Source: Psychrilyobacter atlanticus DSM 19335
GTDB lineage: Bacteria > Fusobacteriota > Fusobacteriia > Fusobacteriales > Fusobacteriaceae
Reading direction: 5' to 3'
Assembly: GCF_000426625.1 (NCBI RefSeq)
Contig: NZ_KE384548.1
Location: forward strand, 310,001 to 374,000
Length of the DNA: 64,000 nucleotides
Both the position numbers and the translations under genes were made by a program. Of this stretch, positions 24,076-32,461 are shown one piece after another (position 1 is the stretch's first letter; each line of letters starts with the position of its first letter). The notes beneath the pieces were generated by a model, which made no database searches, was not told the origin of the DNA, and saw only the letters and a program-made list of their open reading frames with translations.

Positions 24076-24180
24076 ATGAATGAAAATATTGAAATTAAAC
24101 TATTTGAAACAGCAAAAGAGTTTTTAATCAAAAGATTTCCAACAGAATGGGAAGGAGCGTATGATGATATAAAATTTTAA
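24076..24180 (+). pseudogene. 5' remnant of a cytidine/blasticidin-S deaminase-like gene
   Basis: ATG at 24076, preceded by AAGGGGG, opens a 34-codon frame. Its ETAKEFLIKRFPTEWEGA resembles the start of small cytidine-deaminase relatives, where helix 1 is followed by R-F/Y-P-T-x-W-G-G-A-A. It then changes to an unrelated YDDIKF and stops. The zinc-binding H/C-A-E and P-C-x-x-C motifs are absent. The good SD and preserved N-terminus suggest deletion of the body of the gene. The family call is from memory of the N-terminal pattern and is moderate. Confidence 0.5.
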
Positions 24181-24190
24181 AATTTTTCAC

Positions 24191-24223
24191 AAAAAAATCT
24201 GATATTATCAGATTTTTTTTTTT
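24191..24223 (+). terminator. Terminator after the deaminase remnant
   Basis: AAAAATCTGA pairs with TCAGATTTTT around TATTA, followed by a long T run. Confidence 0.85.
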
Positions 24224-24373
24224 ACATAATTTATATATTTTGTATCTTTTTTAGGATGTTACTTTTACACTGTATAATTTATCATTTTTTATCTCTATCT
24301 ATGTTAAAATATTGTTAAAACAATAGAAAAATTATATCCCTTATAAGGGGGAAAAATATAGAGGAGGATATAG

Positions 24374-27265
24374 ATGAAATCTATCCATGAAGAATTGAGA
24401 AAATCTGTGGAAACAGGGTTTATAGATAAAGATCATAGTTCAAATAACCTATATCTGCCCCAGTTGGTTACAAATAACAGGTTAAAAAATAAAAAAGTTT
24501 TATCGGTTATTTTAAATGAACTCAGGAATTGTGATGAGTTTTATTTTTCAGTTGCATTTCTGACTAAAAGTGGTGTGGCAGTACTGATAAATACTTTGGA
24601 GGAGCTGAGAAATAAGGGGATAAAGGGAAAGGTTTTGGTATCCCAATATCAGGATTTCACCCAGCCGGAAGCATTAAAAAATCTCCTCCAATTTGAAAAT
24701 ATAGAACTTCGTATAGCAACTAAAGGAAATTTTCATGCTAAGGGATATTTTTTCAGGCATGGAAAACAATATAGCCTCATGGTAGGAAGTAGTAACCTTA
24801 CTGCTAGTGCCCTTTGTACCAATAAGGAATGGAACCTTATGGTTACTGCATCAGATAATTCTAGTTTAGTCTCGGAAGTTTTGGAAGAAGCAGATTTAGA
24901 GTTTGACAGGGGATATCCTGTAACTCCTGAATATATAAAAATATACGAGAGGATCTATAACCAACAGAGAGAAATGAGATATAAAAGCAGGGAGGAGATA
25001 GAACAAATATTAAATTACATTGAGCCCAATAAGATGCAGAGAAAGGCTCTTGAAAATATAGAAACTCTAAGAAGAATAGGAGAGGACAGGGGACTGTTGA
25101 TATCAGCCACAGGAACCGGGAAAACCTATCTGTCGGCATTTGATGTAAAACAGTTTAATCCAAAGAAATTTCTATTTATAGTTCATAGAAGAAACATAGC
25201 TAAGAAAGCCATGGAAAGTTATAAAACTATCTTTGATAGAAATAAAAGTATGGGACTATTCTCAGGAGATGAAAAAGACACAGAGTCAGATTTTATCTTC
25301 TCCACAGTGCAGACCATCTCCAAGGAATCTAATTTAGAATTATTTTCCAAGGATCATTTTGATTATATTGTAATAGATGAAACCCACAGGGCTAGTGCTC
25401 CTACATACCAGAAAATCCTGAATCATTTTACTCCAAAATTTTTATTGGGAATGACAGCAACTCCCGAAAGAACAGATGGTTTTGATATATTTGATCAGTT
25501 TAACCATAATATTGCCTATGAGATCAGATTAGATGGAGCTCTTGAGGAGGAGATGCTGGTACCATTTCATTATTACGGAGTTACTGACATAAAGATAGAG
25601 GATAGTTCTATACCTGAAGACGAAAACTTTTCTAAATTGATCTCAGAAGAGAGGGTAGATAGGATAATTGAAAAATCAAAATTCTACGGTGCAGATGAAA
25701 AAACTATTCGGGGATTGATATTTTGCAGCAGAAAGAGGGAAAGTCAGGAGCTTTCCAGGTTATTCAACGAAAAGGGTTATAGGACAACAGCTCTTACCGG
25801 GGAAAGTTCTGAACGTGAGAGGGAGGAAGCAGTCAAAAGATTGGAGTCAGATGGAATAGACAGACTGGACTATATTTTTACAGTGGATATATTCAATGAA
25901 GGGATAGATATCCCCAAGATTAATCAGATAATCATGGTCCGGCCGACCCAGTCAGCTATAATTTTTATCCAACAGTTAGGAAGGGGCCTCAGGAAAAGCA
26001 GGGGAAAAGAATACCTTACAGTCATTGATTTTATAGGGAACTACAGTAATAACTATCTGATCCCTATAGCCCTTTACGGAGATAACAGTTTTGATAAGAG
26101 CAGGATAAAAAAGATGCTGGTTAATGAAAGCACTCTGATTCCTGGAAGTTCAACTGTTAATTTCGATAAGATATCCAAGGAAAGGATATTTAAAGCTCTG
26201 GATCTGGCTAACTTAAAGACTAAAAAAGATCTTATAAGAAATTATGAACTTTTAAAATATAAACTGGGCAGGATACCTATGATGATCGATTTCATAGGAA
26301 TGAATTCTAGAGATCCAAAGACATATGTAGATTATTCAAAATCCTACTATAATTTTGTACTTACTCAGGAAAGAGATCTGATCTCTCATATGGGTGAAAG
26401 GGAGAAAAAATTATTGGAGTTTTTCTCCACAGACATTGCCAACCTTAAAAGAATCGAAGAGGTTATCCTAATATCTCACCTAATAGAGAAAGAAGAATGT
26501 AGTTTAAAAAAATTAAGGGATGATATTTTAAATAAATACGGATATGAAATATCTGAGGAAACTATAGACTCCCTGTATAAAAATCTTAATTTTGAATTTA
26601 TCACAGAGAAACAGGATAAAAAGTTAGTTACAGTAAGGGAAAAATATGGATTTAATATCGTGAAATTAGAAGATAATAATTTTACTTTAGAAGATGATTT
26701 TCTGGAATCTCTAGAGGACAAAACTTTTAAGATTTTTTTATTGGATCTTCTAAATTATTCTAGGACAGCATATGATGCGATCTATAAAAAGCAAAATTTT
26801 TATGATGGGTTTAATCTTTATGAAAAGTATTCCAGAAAAGATGTTATAAGGATTTTGAACTGGGAAAAAAATGAAGTTGCCCAAGGGATAGCAGGATACA
26901 AGGTAAATGAAAAATTAGGGAACTGTCCGGTGTTTATCACCTATCATGGAGATGAACAGATCTATGATCACGGTTTTTTGAGTAGATCGGAATTTAAATG
27001 GATGTCCAAGGCCAGAAGGAAATTAACCAGTCCCGATATGACTGTTATCAGAAATCAGAAAATAAGGATGCCCCTATTTGTAAAAAAAAGTGACGATGAA
27101 GGGATAGAGTTTTTCTATATGGGGGATCTGACTCCCAAGGAAGACGGGATAAAAGAGATGAGAATAGTGGATAAAAAAGGAAAAGATGTTTCTGTGGTAG
27201 GAATAGAGTGCAGGTTAAACAGAAATGTGGAAGATGAGATGTACAGGTATCTGATGGAGGAGTAA
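24374..27265 (+). CDS. PLD-like nuclease / SF2 helicase / DUF3427 protein (first copy)
   Basis: This 963-residue protein has three parts. Residues about 40-190 form a phospholipase-D-like domain with HAKGYFF (His121) and the GSSNLT block, one HKD half-site. Residues about 220-570 form an SF2 helicase: ATGTGKT Walker A near 246, DETH near 335 in place of DEAH, GMTATPERTDG (motif III), and QLGRGLRKS (motif VI). The remainder matches the DUF3427-type C-terminus. Such proteins probably process nucleic acids, with defence or repair roles proposed. Start: ATG after GAGGAGG. It stands alone with its own terminator, and its codon use (many AGG, GGG) is less AT-biased than the second copy at 27916. 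Confidence 0.85.
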   Translation: MKSIHEELRKSVETGFIDKDHSSNNLYLPQLVTNNRLKNKKVLSVILNELRNCDEFYFSVAFLTKSGVAVLINTLEELRNKGIKGKVLVSQYQDFTQPEALKNLLQFENIELRIATKGNFHAKGYFFRHGKQYSLMVGSSNLTASALCTNKEWNLMVTASDNSSLVSEVLEEADLEFDRGYPVTPEYIKIYERIYNQQREMRYKSREEIEQILNYIEPNKMQRKALENIETLRRIGEDRGLLISATGTGKTYLSAFDVKQFNPKKFLFIVHRRNIAKKAMESYKTIFDRNKSMGLFSGDEKDTESDFIFSTVQTISKESNLELFSKDHFDYIVIDETHRASAPTYQKILNHFTPKFLLGMTATPERTDGFDIFDQFNHNIAYEIRLDGALEEEMLVPFHYYGVTDIKIEDSSIPEDENFSKLISEERVDRIIEKSKFYGADEKTIRGLIFCSRKRESQELSRLFNEKGYRTTALTGESSEREREEAVKRLESDGIDRLDYIFTVDIFNEGIDIPKINQIIMVRPTQSAIIFIQQLGRGLRKSRGKEYLTVIDFIGNYSNNYLIPIALYGDNSFDKSRIKKMLVNESTLIPGSSTVNFDKISKERIFKALDLANLKTKKDLIRNYELLKYKLGRIPMMIDFIGMNSRDPKTYVDYSKSYYNFVLTQERDLISHMGEREKKLLEFFSTDIANLKRIEEVILISHLIEKEECSLKKLRDDILNKYGYEISEETIDSLYKNLNFEFITEKQDKKLVTVREKYGFNIVKLEDNNFTLEDDFLESLEDKTFKIFLLDLLNYSRTAYDAIYKKQNFYDGFNLYEKYSRKDVIRILNWEKNEVAQGIAGYKVNEKLGNCPVFITYHGDEQIYDHGFLSRSEFKWMSKARRKLTSPDMTVIRNQKIRMPLFVKKSDDEGIEFFYMGDLTPKEDGIKEMRIVDKKGKDVSVVGIECRLNRNVEDEMYRYLMEE

Positions 27266-27327
27266 TTTGATATTGCAGAATAATATCCAGGAAGAAGCTG
27301 ATAAATTGAGAAAGCAGTAAATTTTAT

Positions 27328-27373
27328 AAAGTCCGCTAGAAAGATCTTTTGATCTTTCTAGCGGACTTTTTTT
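27328..27373 (+). terminator. Terminator after the first PLD-helicase
   Basis: A perfect 19-bp stem (27328-27346 with 27351-27369) encloses a TTTT loop and runs into T residues. This is the strongest hairpin in the window. Confidence 0.95.
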
Positions 27374-27518
27374 AGTTGATGAAGTTTTATTGCAGAGTGG
27401 AGTGTGGGAAATATTTTTTTAGAAAATTATATTCTTATAAAAGAATAGTATGAAAAATAATTTTATTGATTTTGTGTTATTATATTAATAATTAAGAGAA
27501 TTTTTGGGGGGGATATAG

Positions 27519-27932
27519 GTGAAAAAAGAAGTTGAAGTTGTTGCAGCAATTATAATAGATAATGATAAATTTTTATGTACTCAAAGAAATAAGAGTAAAT
27601 ATGAATATATATCTTATAAATATGAGTTTCCAGGTGGGAAAGTTGAATCAGGAGAAACTTTAGAAGACGCTATAATTCGTGAAATTAAGGAAGAATTAGA
27701 TAGTGAGGTAGAAGTAAAATCTAAATATTTAACAGTAAGACATGAATATCCCGATTTTATTGTGGTCATGCATAGTTTTTTATGTGAAATGTTATCTGAA
27801 AAAATTATTTTAAAAGAACATATAGATTCAAAATGGCTTTCTAATGCAGAACTTTCAAGTTTAGATTGGGCAGAAGCAGATCTACCTATAATAAAAAAAC
27901 TAAATGGTGATATAGATGATGGATGTCTATAG
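27519..27932 (+). CDS. Nudix hydrolase (MutT-like) coupled to the second PLD-helicase
   Basis: This 137-residue protein has a Nudix box beginning GGKVESGETLEDAI and continuing REIKEEL, fitting G-x5-E-x7-R-E-U-x-E-E; the usual Gly near the end is Asp. The N-terminal VVAAIIIDNDKFLCTQR resembles MutT/CTP pyrophosphohydrolase enzymes that clean nucleotide pools. Translation starts at GTG 27519 behind GGGGGGAT. The gene overlaps the following helicase by 17 nt, so the two are translationally coupled and probably act together. Whether it hydrolyses damaged dNTPs or a signalling nucleotide is unknown. Confidence 0.9.
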   Translation: MKKEVEVVAAIIIDNDKFLCTQRNKSKYEYISYKYEFPGGKVESGETLEDAIIREIKEELDSEVEVKSKYLTVRHEYPDFIVVMHSFLCEMLSEKIILKEHIDSKWLSNAELSSLDWAEADLPIIKKLNGDIDDGCL

Positions 27933-30738
27933 TCAACAAGAAACAGAAACAGAATATAGATTGATAACAAATACATTTAATCATAATTTTTATTACGAAT
28001 TAAAAAATTCATTATTAACGTGTAAAAGTTTTGATCTTAGTATAGCTTTCATAACATATAGTGGGCTACAATTAATTTTAGATGTTCTAAAAGAATTAGA
28101 GGAAAAAGGGATAAAAGGTAGAATTCTAACATCTAATTATCTAAATTTTACTGATCCTAAAGCCTTAAGAAGACTAAAGGAATTTTCAAATATTGAAACT
28201 AAAATATATTTAACAGATAAAAAAGGATTTCATACAAAGGGGTATATTTTTGAGTATAGAGACTACTATAGGTTAATAGTTGGATCTTCAAATTTGACAC
28301 AAAATGCTTTAAAACATAATATTGAATGGAATTTAACAGTAAATTCAAAAAAAGTAGAATTTAATGAAAATTTATTTGAAGAATATAATAATACTTGGAA
28401 TGAAAGTTATTCATTAGATGAAGAGTTATTATTAACTTATGAAAAAGCTAAAATAAAGCATGATGAAGCACATAGAAGAGTAAGATCTTTAAACTTATTT
28501 AAAGATATAGAAAAAATAAAACCTAATTATATGCAGAAAAAAGCTTTAGATTCTCTAAAAAGTTTTAGAAAAAATGGAGAAAATAAAGCATTGGTAATAG
28601 CTTCGACTGGAAGTGGAAAAACATATATGTCTGCTTTTGATGTAGAAGAATTTAATGGGAAATCTTTTTTATTTTTAGTTCATAGAGAGGAAATACTATA
28701 TAGCGCTAAAGAAACTTTTATAAATATGAAATTGCTAAAAGAAGAAGATGCTTCTATTTTTACAGGAAATAAAAAAGAATATACTGACTACATGTTTTCT
28801 ACAGTCCAAACTATGTCTAAGTATTATGAGTATTTTGAAAAGGATGATTTTGATTATATTATAATAGATGAAGCTCATCATGTAACTTCAAAAAGTTATC
28901 AGAATATAATTCAGCACTTCAAACCTCAATTTTTATTAGGAATGACTGCAACTCCTGAAAGAGGAGATGGAGGAGATATTTTTGATGTATTCGATGATAA
29001 TGTAGCATTAGATCTGAGGTTAAGGGATGCCCTAGCTCATGACCTGGTGGCTCCATTTCACTATTTTGGTATAGATGATATTACTGTAGATTATAGCAGT
29101 GTTAGTTTAGATAAAATATCAGAAATGAGTAAATTACTTAAGATCAATAAAAGAGTAAAATTTATTATAGATAAATTAAATTTTTATGGTTGGGATGGGA
29201 AAAAACTGAAAGGCTTAGGTTTTTGTATTGATATAAATCATGCAGTATATATGGCTGAAGAATTCACTAAGAGAGGAATACCCTCTATAGCTCTTACAGG
29301 AAAAGACAACTCAGATAAAAGACGTGAATGTATTAAAAAATTACAAGATGAGAGAGACCCTTTAGAAATGATATTTACAGTGGATATATTCAATGAAGGA
29401 ATTGATATTCCAAATGTAAATATAGTTTTAATGTTAAGGCCAACAAATTCACCAATAGTCTTTGTACAACAATTAGGAAGAGGATTACGAAAAACAAAAG
29501 AAAAAGAATATTTAACTGTTTTAGATTTTATAGGGAATCATAACAGAGCGTTTTTAATTTCATTAGCTTTAAGTGGGAGTAACTATTATGACAAAGACAG
29601 TTTAAAAGTTAGCCTTGTAAGAGATTTTATAGAAATACCGGGATGTACTCATATTCAAATGGATAAAATCTCTAAAGAAAGAATTTTAAAACAATTAGAA
29701 AATGAAAACTTTAATGCATTAAAATATTTAAAGGAAGAATATAAAGAATTTAAATTGTTAAATAAATGTAAAGTGCCATTACTTTTAGATTATCTTAGAT
29801 ATGATGGAGCACCAAATCCAATTAAATTTTTTCAATCTTCAATTAAAAATTATTTGGAATTTGTATTAAAAGTAGATGAAAGTTTTGAATTAGAGATTGA
29901 TCCTATGTTTTCAATTTATTATACTCAATTGACAAAAATGTTACCGATAAAAAGACCTTTTGAATTTATAATTATTGAAAACTTATTAAGAAATAAAAGA
30001 ATGAGTGTAGGTGATATCTTTAAAAATTTGGGGAAGTTCTTAGATGGTTGGAATGAAAATACAGTCTTACATGCAATAGAAACTTTAGATTTAAAATATG
30101 CTGATAAGAGTGAGAAAAAATCAAATTATAAATTTTTTAAGTATGATAAAGTAAATCAAGTTCTAGAGATAGAGAGAGATTTTTTTAATAATTATATTCA
30201 ATATGAAGAATATTATTTGGACTTATTACATTATGGGTTACTTTTGTATCAAGAGAACTACGGCAGAAAAAATCATGGAGTTCCATTTTTTAAATTATAT
30301 AGTCAATATAGCATGAGGGATACAGCATTATTATCTAATTATAAAAAAACACATTCTTCTTTTAGAGGATCAGGGTTGATTACCAATGGAAAAGAATATT
30401 TTTTATTTATAGACCTTCATAAAGAGAATGATGTTAAAGAAAGTATAAATTATGATGATAAATTTCTAAATTCTAAATATTTTCAATGGCAAACACCTAA
30501 TTCTACTCGTCGTGATAGTGAGCGTGGAAAAAATATTATATATAATAAATCACGTGGTATAAACCTTCATCTCTTTGTCAGAAAATATAAAAAAATAGAT
30601 AAAGTTATTCAAAATTATATTTATTTAGGAAAAGGAAATAGTAGTGAGTTTAAAGGTGAAAAGCCTATAACTGTAAAAATAAAATTAGAGAATGAAGTTC
30701 CAAATGATTTATTTATGGAATTTATTTACAAAGTATAG
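27916..30738 (+). CDS. PLD-like nuclease / SF2 helicase / DUF3427 protein (second copy)
   Basis: This 940-residue protein has the same layout as the one at 24374. Its PLD-like domain contains FHTKGYIF (His106) and GSSNLT. The helicase has ASTGSGKT near residue 232, a full DEAH at 318-321, GMTATPERGDG, and QLGRGLRKT, and a DUF3427-type C-terminus follows. It differs from its neighbour at most positions and is markedly more AT-rich, so the two look separately acquired, not a fresh duplication. It starts inside the Nudix gene (ATG at 27916, a second ATG at 27919). The coupling and the dual nuclease/helicase layout make a defence or DNA-damage role plausible, but unproven. Confidence 0.85.
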   Translation: MMDVYSQQETETEYRLITNTFNHNFYYELKNSLLTCKSFDLSIAFITYSGLQLILDVLKELEEKGIKGRILTSNYLNFTDPKALRRLKEFSNIETKIYLTDKKGFHTKGYIFEYRDYYRLIVGSSNLTQNALKHNIEWNLTVNSKKVEFNENLFEEYNNTWNESYSLDEELLLTYEKAKIKHDEAHRRVRSLNLFKDIEKIKPNYMQKKALDSLKSFRKNGENKALVIASTGSGKTYMSAFDVEEFNGKSFLFLVHREEILYSAKETFINMKLLKEEDASIFTGNKKEYTDYMFSTVQTMSKYYEYFEKDDFDYIIIDEAHHVTSKSYQNIIQHFKPQFLLGMTATPERGDGGDIFDVFDDNVALDLRLRDALAHDLVAPFHYFGIDDITVDYSSVSLDKISEMSKLLKINKRVKFIIDKLNFYGWDGKKLKGLGFCIDINHAVYMAEEFTKRGIPSIALTGKDNSDKRRECIKKLQDERDPLEMIFTVDIFNEGIDIPNVNIVLMLRPTNSPIVFVQQLGRGLRKTKEKEYLTVLDFIGNHNRAFLISLALSGSNYYDKDSLKVSLVRDFIEIPGCTHIQMDKISKERILKQLENENFNALKYLKEEYKEFKLLNKCKVPLLLDYLRYDGAPNPIKFFQSSIKNYLEFVLKVDESFELEIDPMFSIYYTQLTKMLPIKRPFEFIIIENLLRNKRMSVGDIFKNLGKFLDGWNENTVLHAIETLDLKYADKSEKKSNYKFFKYDKVNQVLEIERDFFNNYIQYEEYYLDLLHYGLLLYQENYGRKNHGVPFFKLYSQYSMRDTALLSNYKKTHSSFRGSGLITNGKEYFLFIDLHKENDVKESINYDDKFLNSKYFQWQTPNSTRRDSERGKNIIYNKSRGINLHLFVRKYKKIDKVIQNYIYLGKGNSSEFKGEKPITVKIKLENEVPNDLFMEFIYKV

Positions 30739-31183
30739 GTCAAAAATCAAGAAAATACACCTAAAATCCCCGTAAATAGGGGTTAATATGAAATTTTTAT
30801 GGGGTACCACAATAAAAAAACTCTCTTATTTCCCTCCTAAGGTGCCTTCAAAACCTTTCCCTTATAATTGTATAGAAAATATGACGAAAGCTCTCTATCA
30901 AAGGCTTCAAACTCTTGATATCATTGGGGTTGAGAGGAGGAGAGGATAGAAAAGAACTGTTTAGACCAATGGAAGTTAAAATCACCTTCGATTGTATCAA
31001 AATCATCCTTTTTGTTTTTATACGACACTAAAAAAGGACTATATATATGATTATATAGTCCTTTTTTTGTCTGAAAACAACGTTTTTTATAACTAATATG
31101 TGTTTCAAATGGCAGGTGTACAGGAGGATAGATCCGGGAAATACAGGACCTATGGGCAGAAGTATATAATTTTATTCTTCACA
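30739..31183. other. Gene-free interval downstream of the second helicase
   Basis: No credible ORF is seen on either strand. Near the start is a small hairpin, AATCCCC-N7-GGGGTT (about 30766-30786), and near 31030-31068 a strong terminator-like hairpin. The segment 30860-30960 has scattered purine-rich SD-like stretches without ORFs. It may be gene remnants or hold a small RNA that ends at the 31030-31068 hairpin. Confidence 0.35.
31030..31068 (+). terminator. Intergenic terminator-like hairpin
   Basis: AAAAAGGACTATATA pairs with TATATAGTCCTTTTT around a short loop and ends in seven T residues. It lies 290 nt after the helicase stop, further than usual, so it may belong to an unannotated transcript. 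Confidence 0.75.
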
Positions 31184-31531
31184 TTATCTTTTTAGCAAAA
31201 TTTTCGTATTCAGTTTTTCTTTCCGGATAGAATAAGCTAATTTTGTAATTAAATTATCGTCAACTGAGCCAAAGACATCTCTTTCAATAAGAGTTACAAC
31301 CTGTGGATGATCATTTAAAATTTTTACAAACTGGTTGTAAGTTTTTTTCTGGATTATCCAATCCATATATGAAGTATTCTTCTTAACCTCTAATTTATCG
31401 GTAGTTTTCAAATTAAGATATCTTATAGTTACAAAATTTTGTATATCTTTTGAACAGGCAACAGTTAATACAACAAGAAGTGTCAGAACGGATAAAAAAG
31501 TCCCTATCCATTTAATTCTATTTTTCATCAC
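31184..31531 (-). CDS. Truncated paralogue of the COG3904-like protein (115 aa)
   Basis: This protein aligns along its whole length with the first 116 residues of the neighbour at 31568-32203 (shared CSKDIQNF, YLNLKTT, KTYNQFVKILNDHPQ/NDNPQ, TLIE). It then stops at LNTKILLKR, exactly where the neighbour continues into its SGG-containing catalytic half. The N-terminal hydrophobic segment ending at TVACSKD could be a signal anchor or a lipoprotein signal with Cys26. It lacks the part expected to be enzymatic, so it is a truncated duplicate, either degenerating or kept as a regulatory partner. SD AGGAGGTAG is intact. Confidence 0.6.
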   Translation of the reverse strand: MMKNRIKWIGTFLSVLTLLVVLTVACSKDIQNFVTIRYLNLKTTDKLEVKKNTSYMDWIIQKKTYNQFVKILNDHPQVVTLIERDVFGSVDDNLITKLAYSIRKEKLNTKILLKR

Positions 31532-31567
31532 TACCTCCTCCTAAAATTAATAATACCCTGCACATTT

Positions 31568-32203
31568 TTACATTTTAATAGGCTGGGTGAGTAATCTATA
31601 TTTAGTGATCTCTTCTTCGGTCATTTGATGGATACTGTCCGCTGTTGCTGCATAAATTGTAAACCAGTAAAAATCATCTGATCCTAACATTATTTCTATA
31701 TATTTACGGTTAGCTTCATGCTCGGGGGAACCTACTGGATATTCAGCTGCATCTTTTTCTCCATCAGACCATGAATGAACTCCTATCTTAGCTCCTTTTT
31801 CCATTGTCCGTTCTACACCTGCTAAAAAAAGATCAACCCCACCTGAATTAATGTCACTGTTGGATAAAATTTTTGTATTTAACCCTTTTTTCCGGACAAA
31901 ATAAGCTAATTTTATCATTGTATCATCATCGATTGAACCAGGGACATCTCCTTCAATAAGAGTTTCAATCTGCGGGTTATCATTTAAAATCTTTACAAAT
32001 TGATCGTAAGTTTTTTCATTTATGATCCCATCTATATACAAGTTTTTATCTTTAACTTCTAATTTAGTGGTAGTTTTTAAATTAAGATACGTCATAGCCA
32101 TAAAATTTTGTATATCTTTTGAACAGACAACAGTTAATGCTGTAAGAAGGATCAGGCCGGATAAAATACCACCTATCCATTTTAATTTTTTATTTTTTCT
32201 CAT
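31568..32203 (-). CDS. Membrane-anchored ClpP/crotonase-like protein (COG3904-like)
   Basis: This 211-residue protein starts with a basic N-terminus and one hydrophobic segment (residues about 9-28, ending TVVCSKD), so it is exported and either anchored or processed at Cys. The folded part has NSGGVDLFLAGVERTM with a possible nucleophile Ser, then KIGVHSWSDGEKDAA with a candidate catalytic His. This is the pattern I associate with the predicted periplasmic ClpP-like proteins of COG3904. Protease activity is unproven. A truncated tandem duplicate lies immediately downstream on the same strand, probably co-transcribed. I recognise no link to the flanking helicase or HD-domain genes. Confidence 0.6.
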   Translation of the reverse strand: MRKNKKLKWIGGILSGLILLTALTVVCSKDIQNFMAMTYLNLKTTTKLEVKDKNLYIDGIINEKTYDQFVKILNDNPQIETLIEGDVPGSIDDDTMIKLAYFVRKKGLNTKILSNSDINSGGVDLFLAGVERTMEKGAKIGVHSWSDGEKDAAEYPVGSPEHEANRKYIEIMLGSDDFYWFTIYAATADSIHQMTEEEITKYRLLTQPIKM

Positions 32204-32461
32204 TGCTTTCCCCCTAGGTTTATAATATTTAATTTATAGGTAATAAATCATAGATATTTTACTACAAAAGCTGGAGTATTTTACTTTGTGAACACAAACT
32301 CCCTGCTGGTATACACAATTTCTTTCTATTGAAACACGACTTTACCGTAGATCAGATAAAAAACCTCATTGCAGGATTTTATAAAAACAGCGGTAAAGAT
32401 ATATTGAAGTCAATTTTGAATATATTTTTTACTGTTTCAAATGAAAAAAGAGGTGTATTTG

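Noticed and set aside
24374-30738. The two helicases as a fresh tandem duplication
   Set aside because: They differ at most positions and in base composition; separate acquisition fits better.
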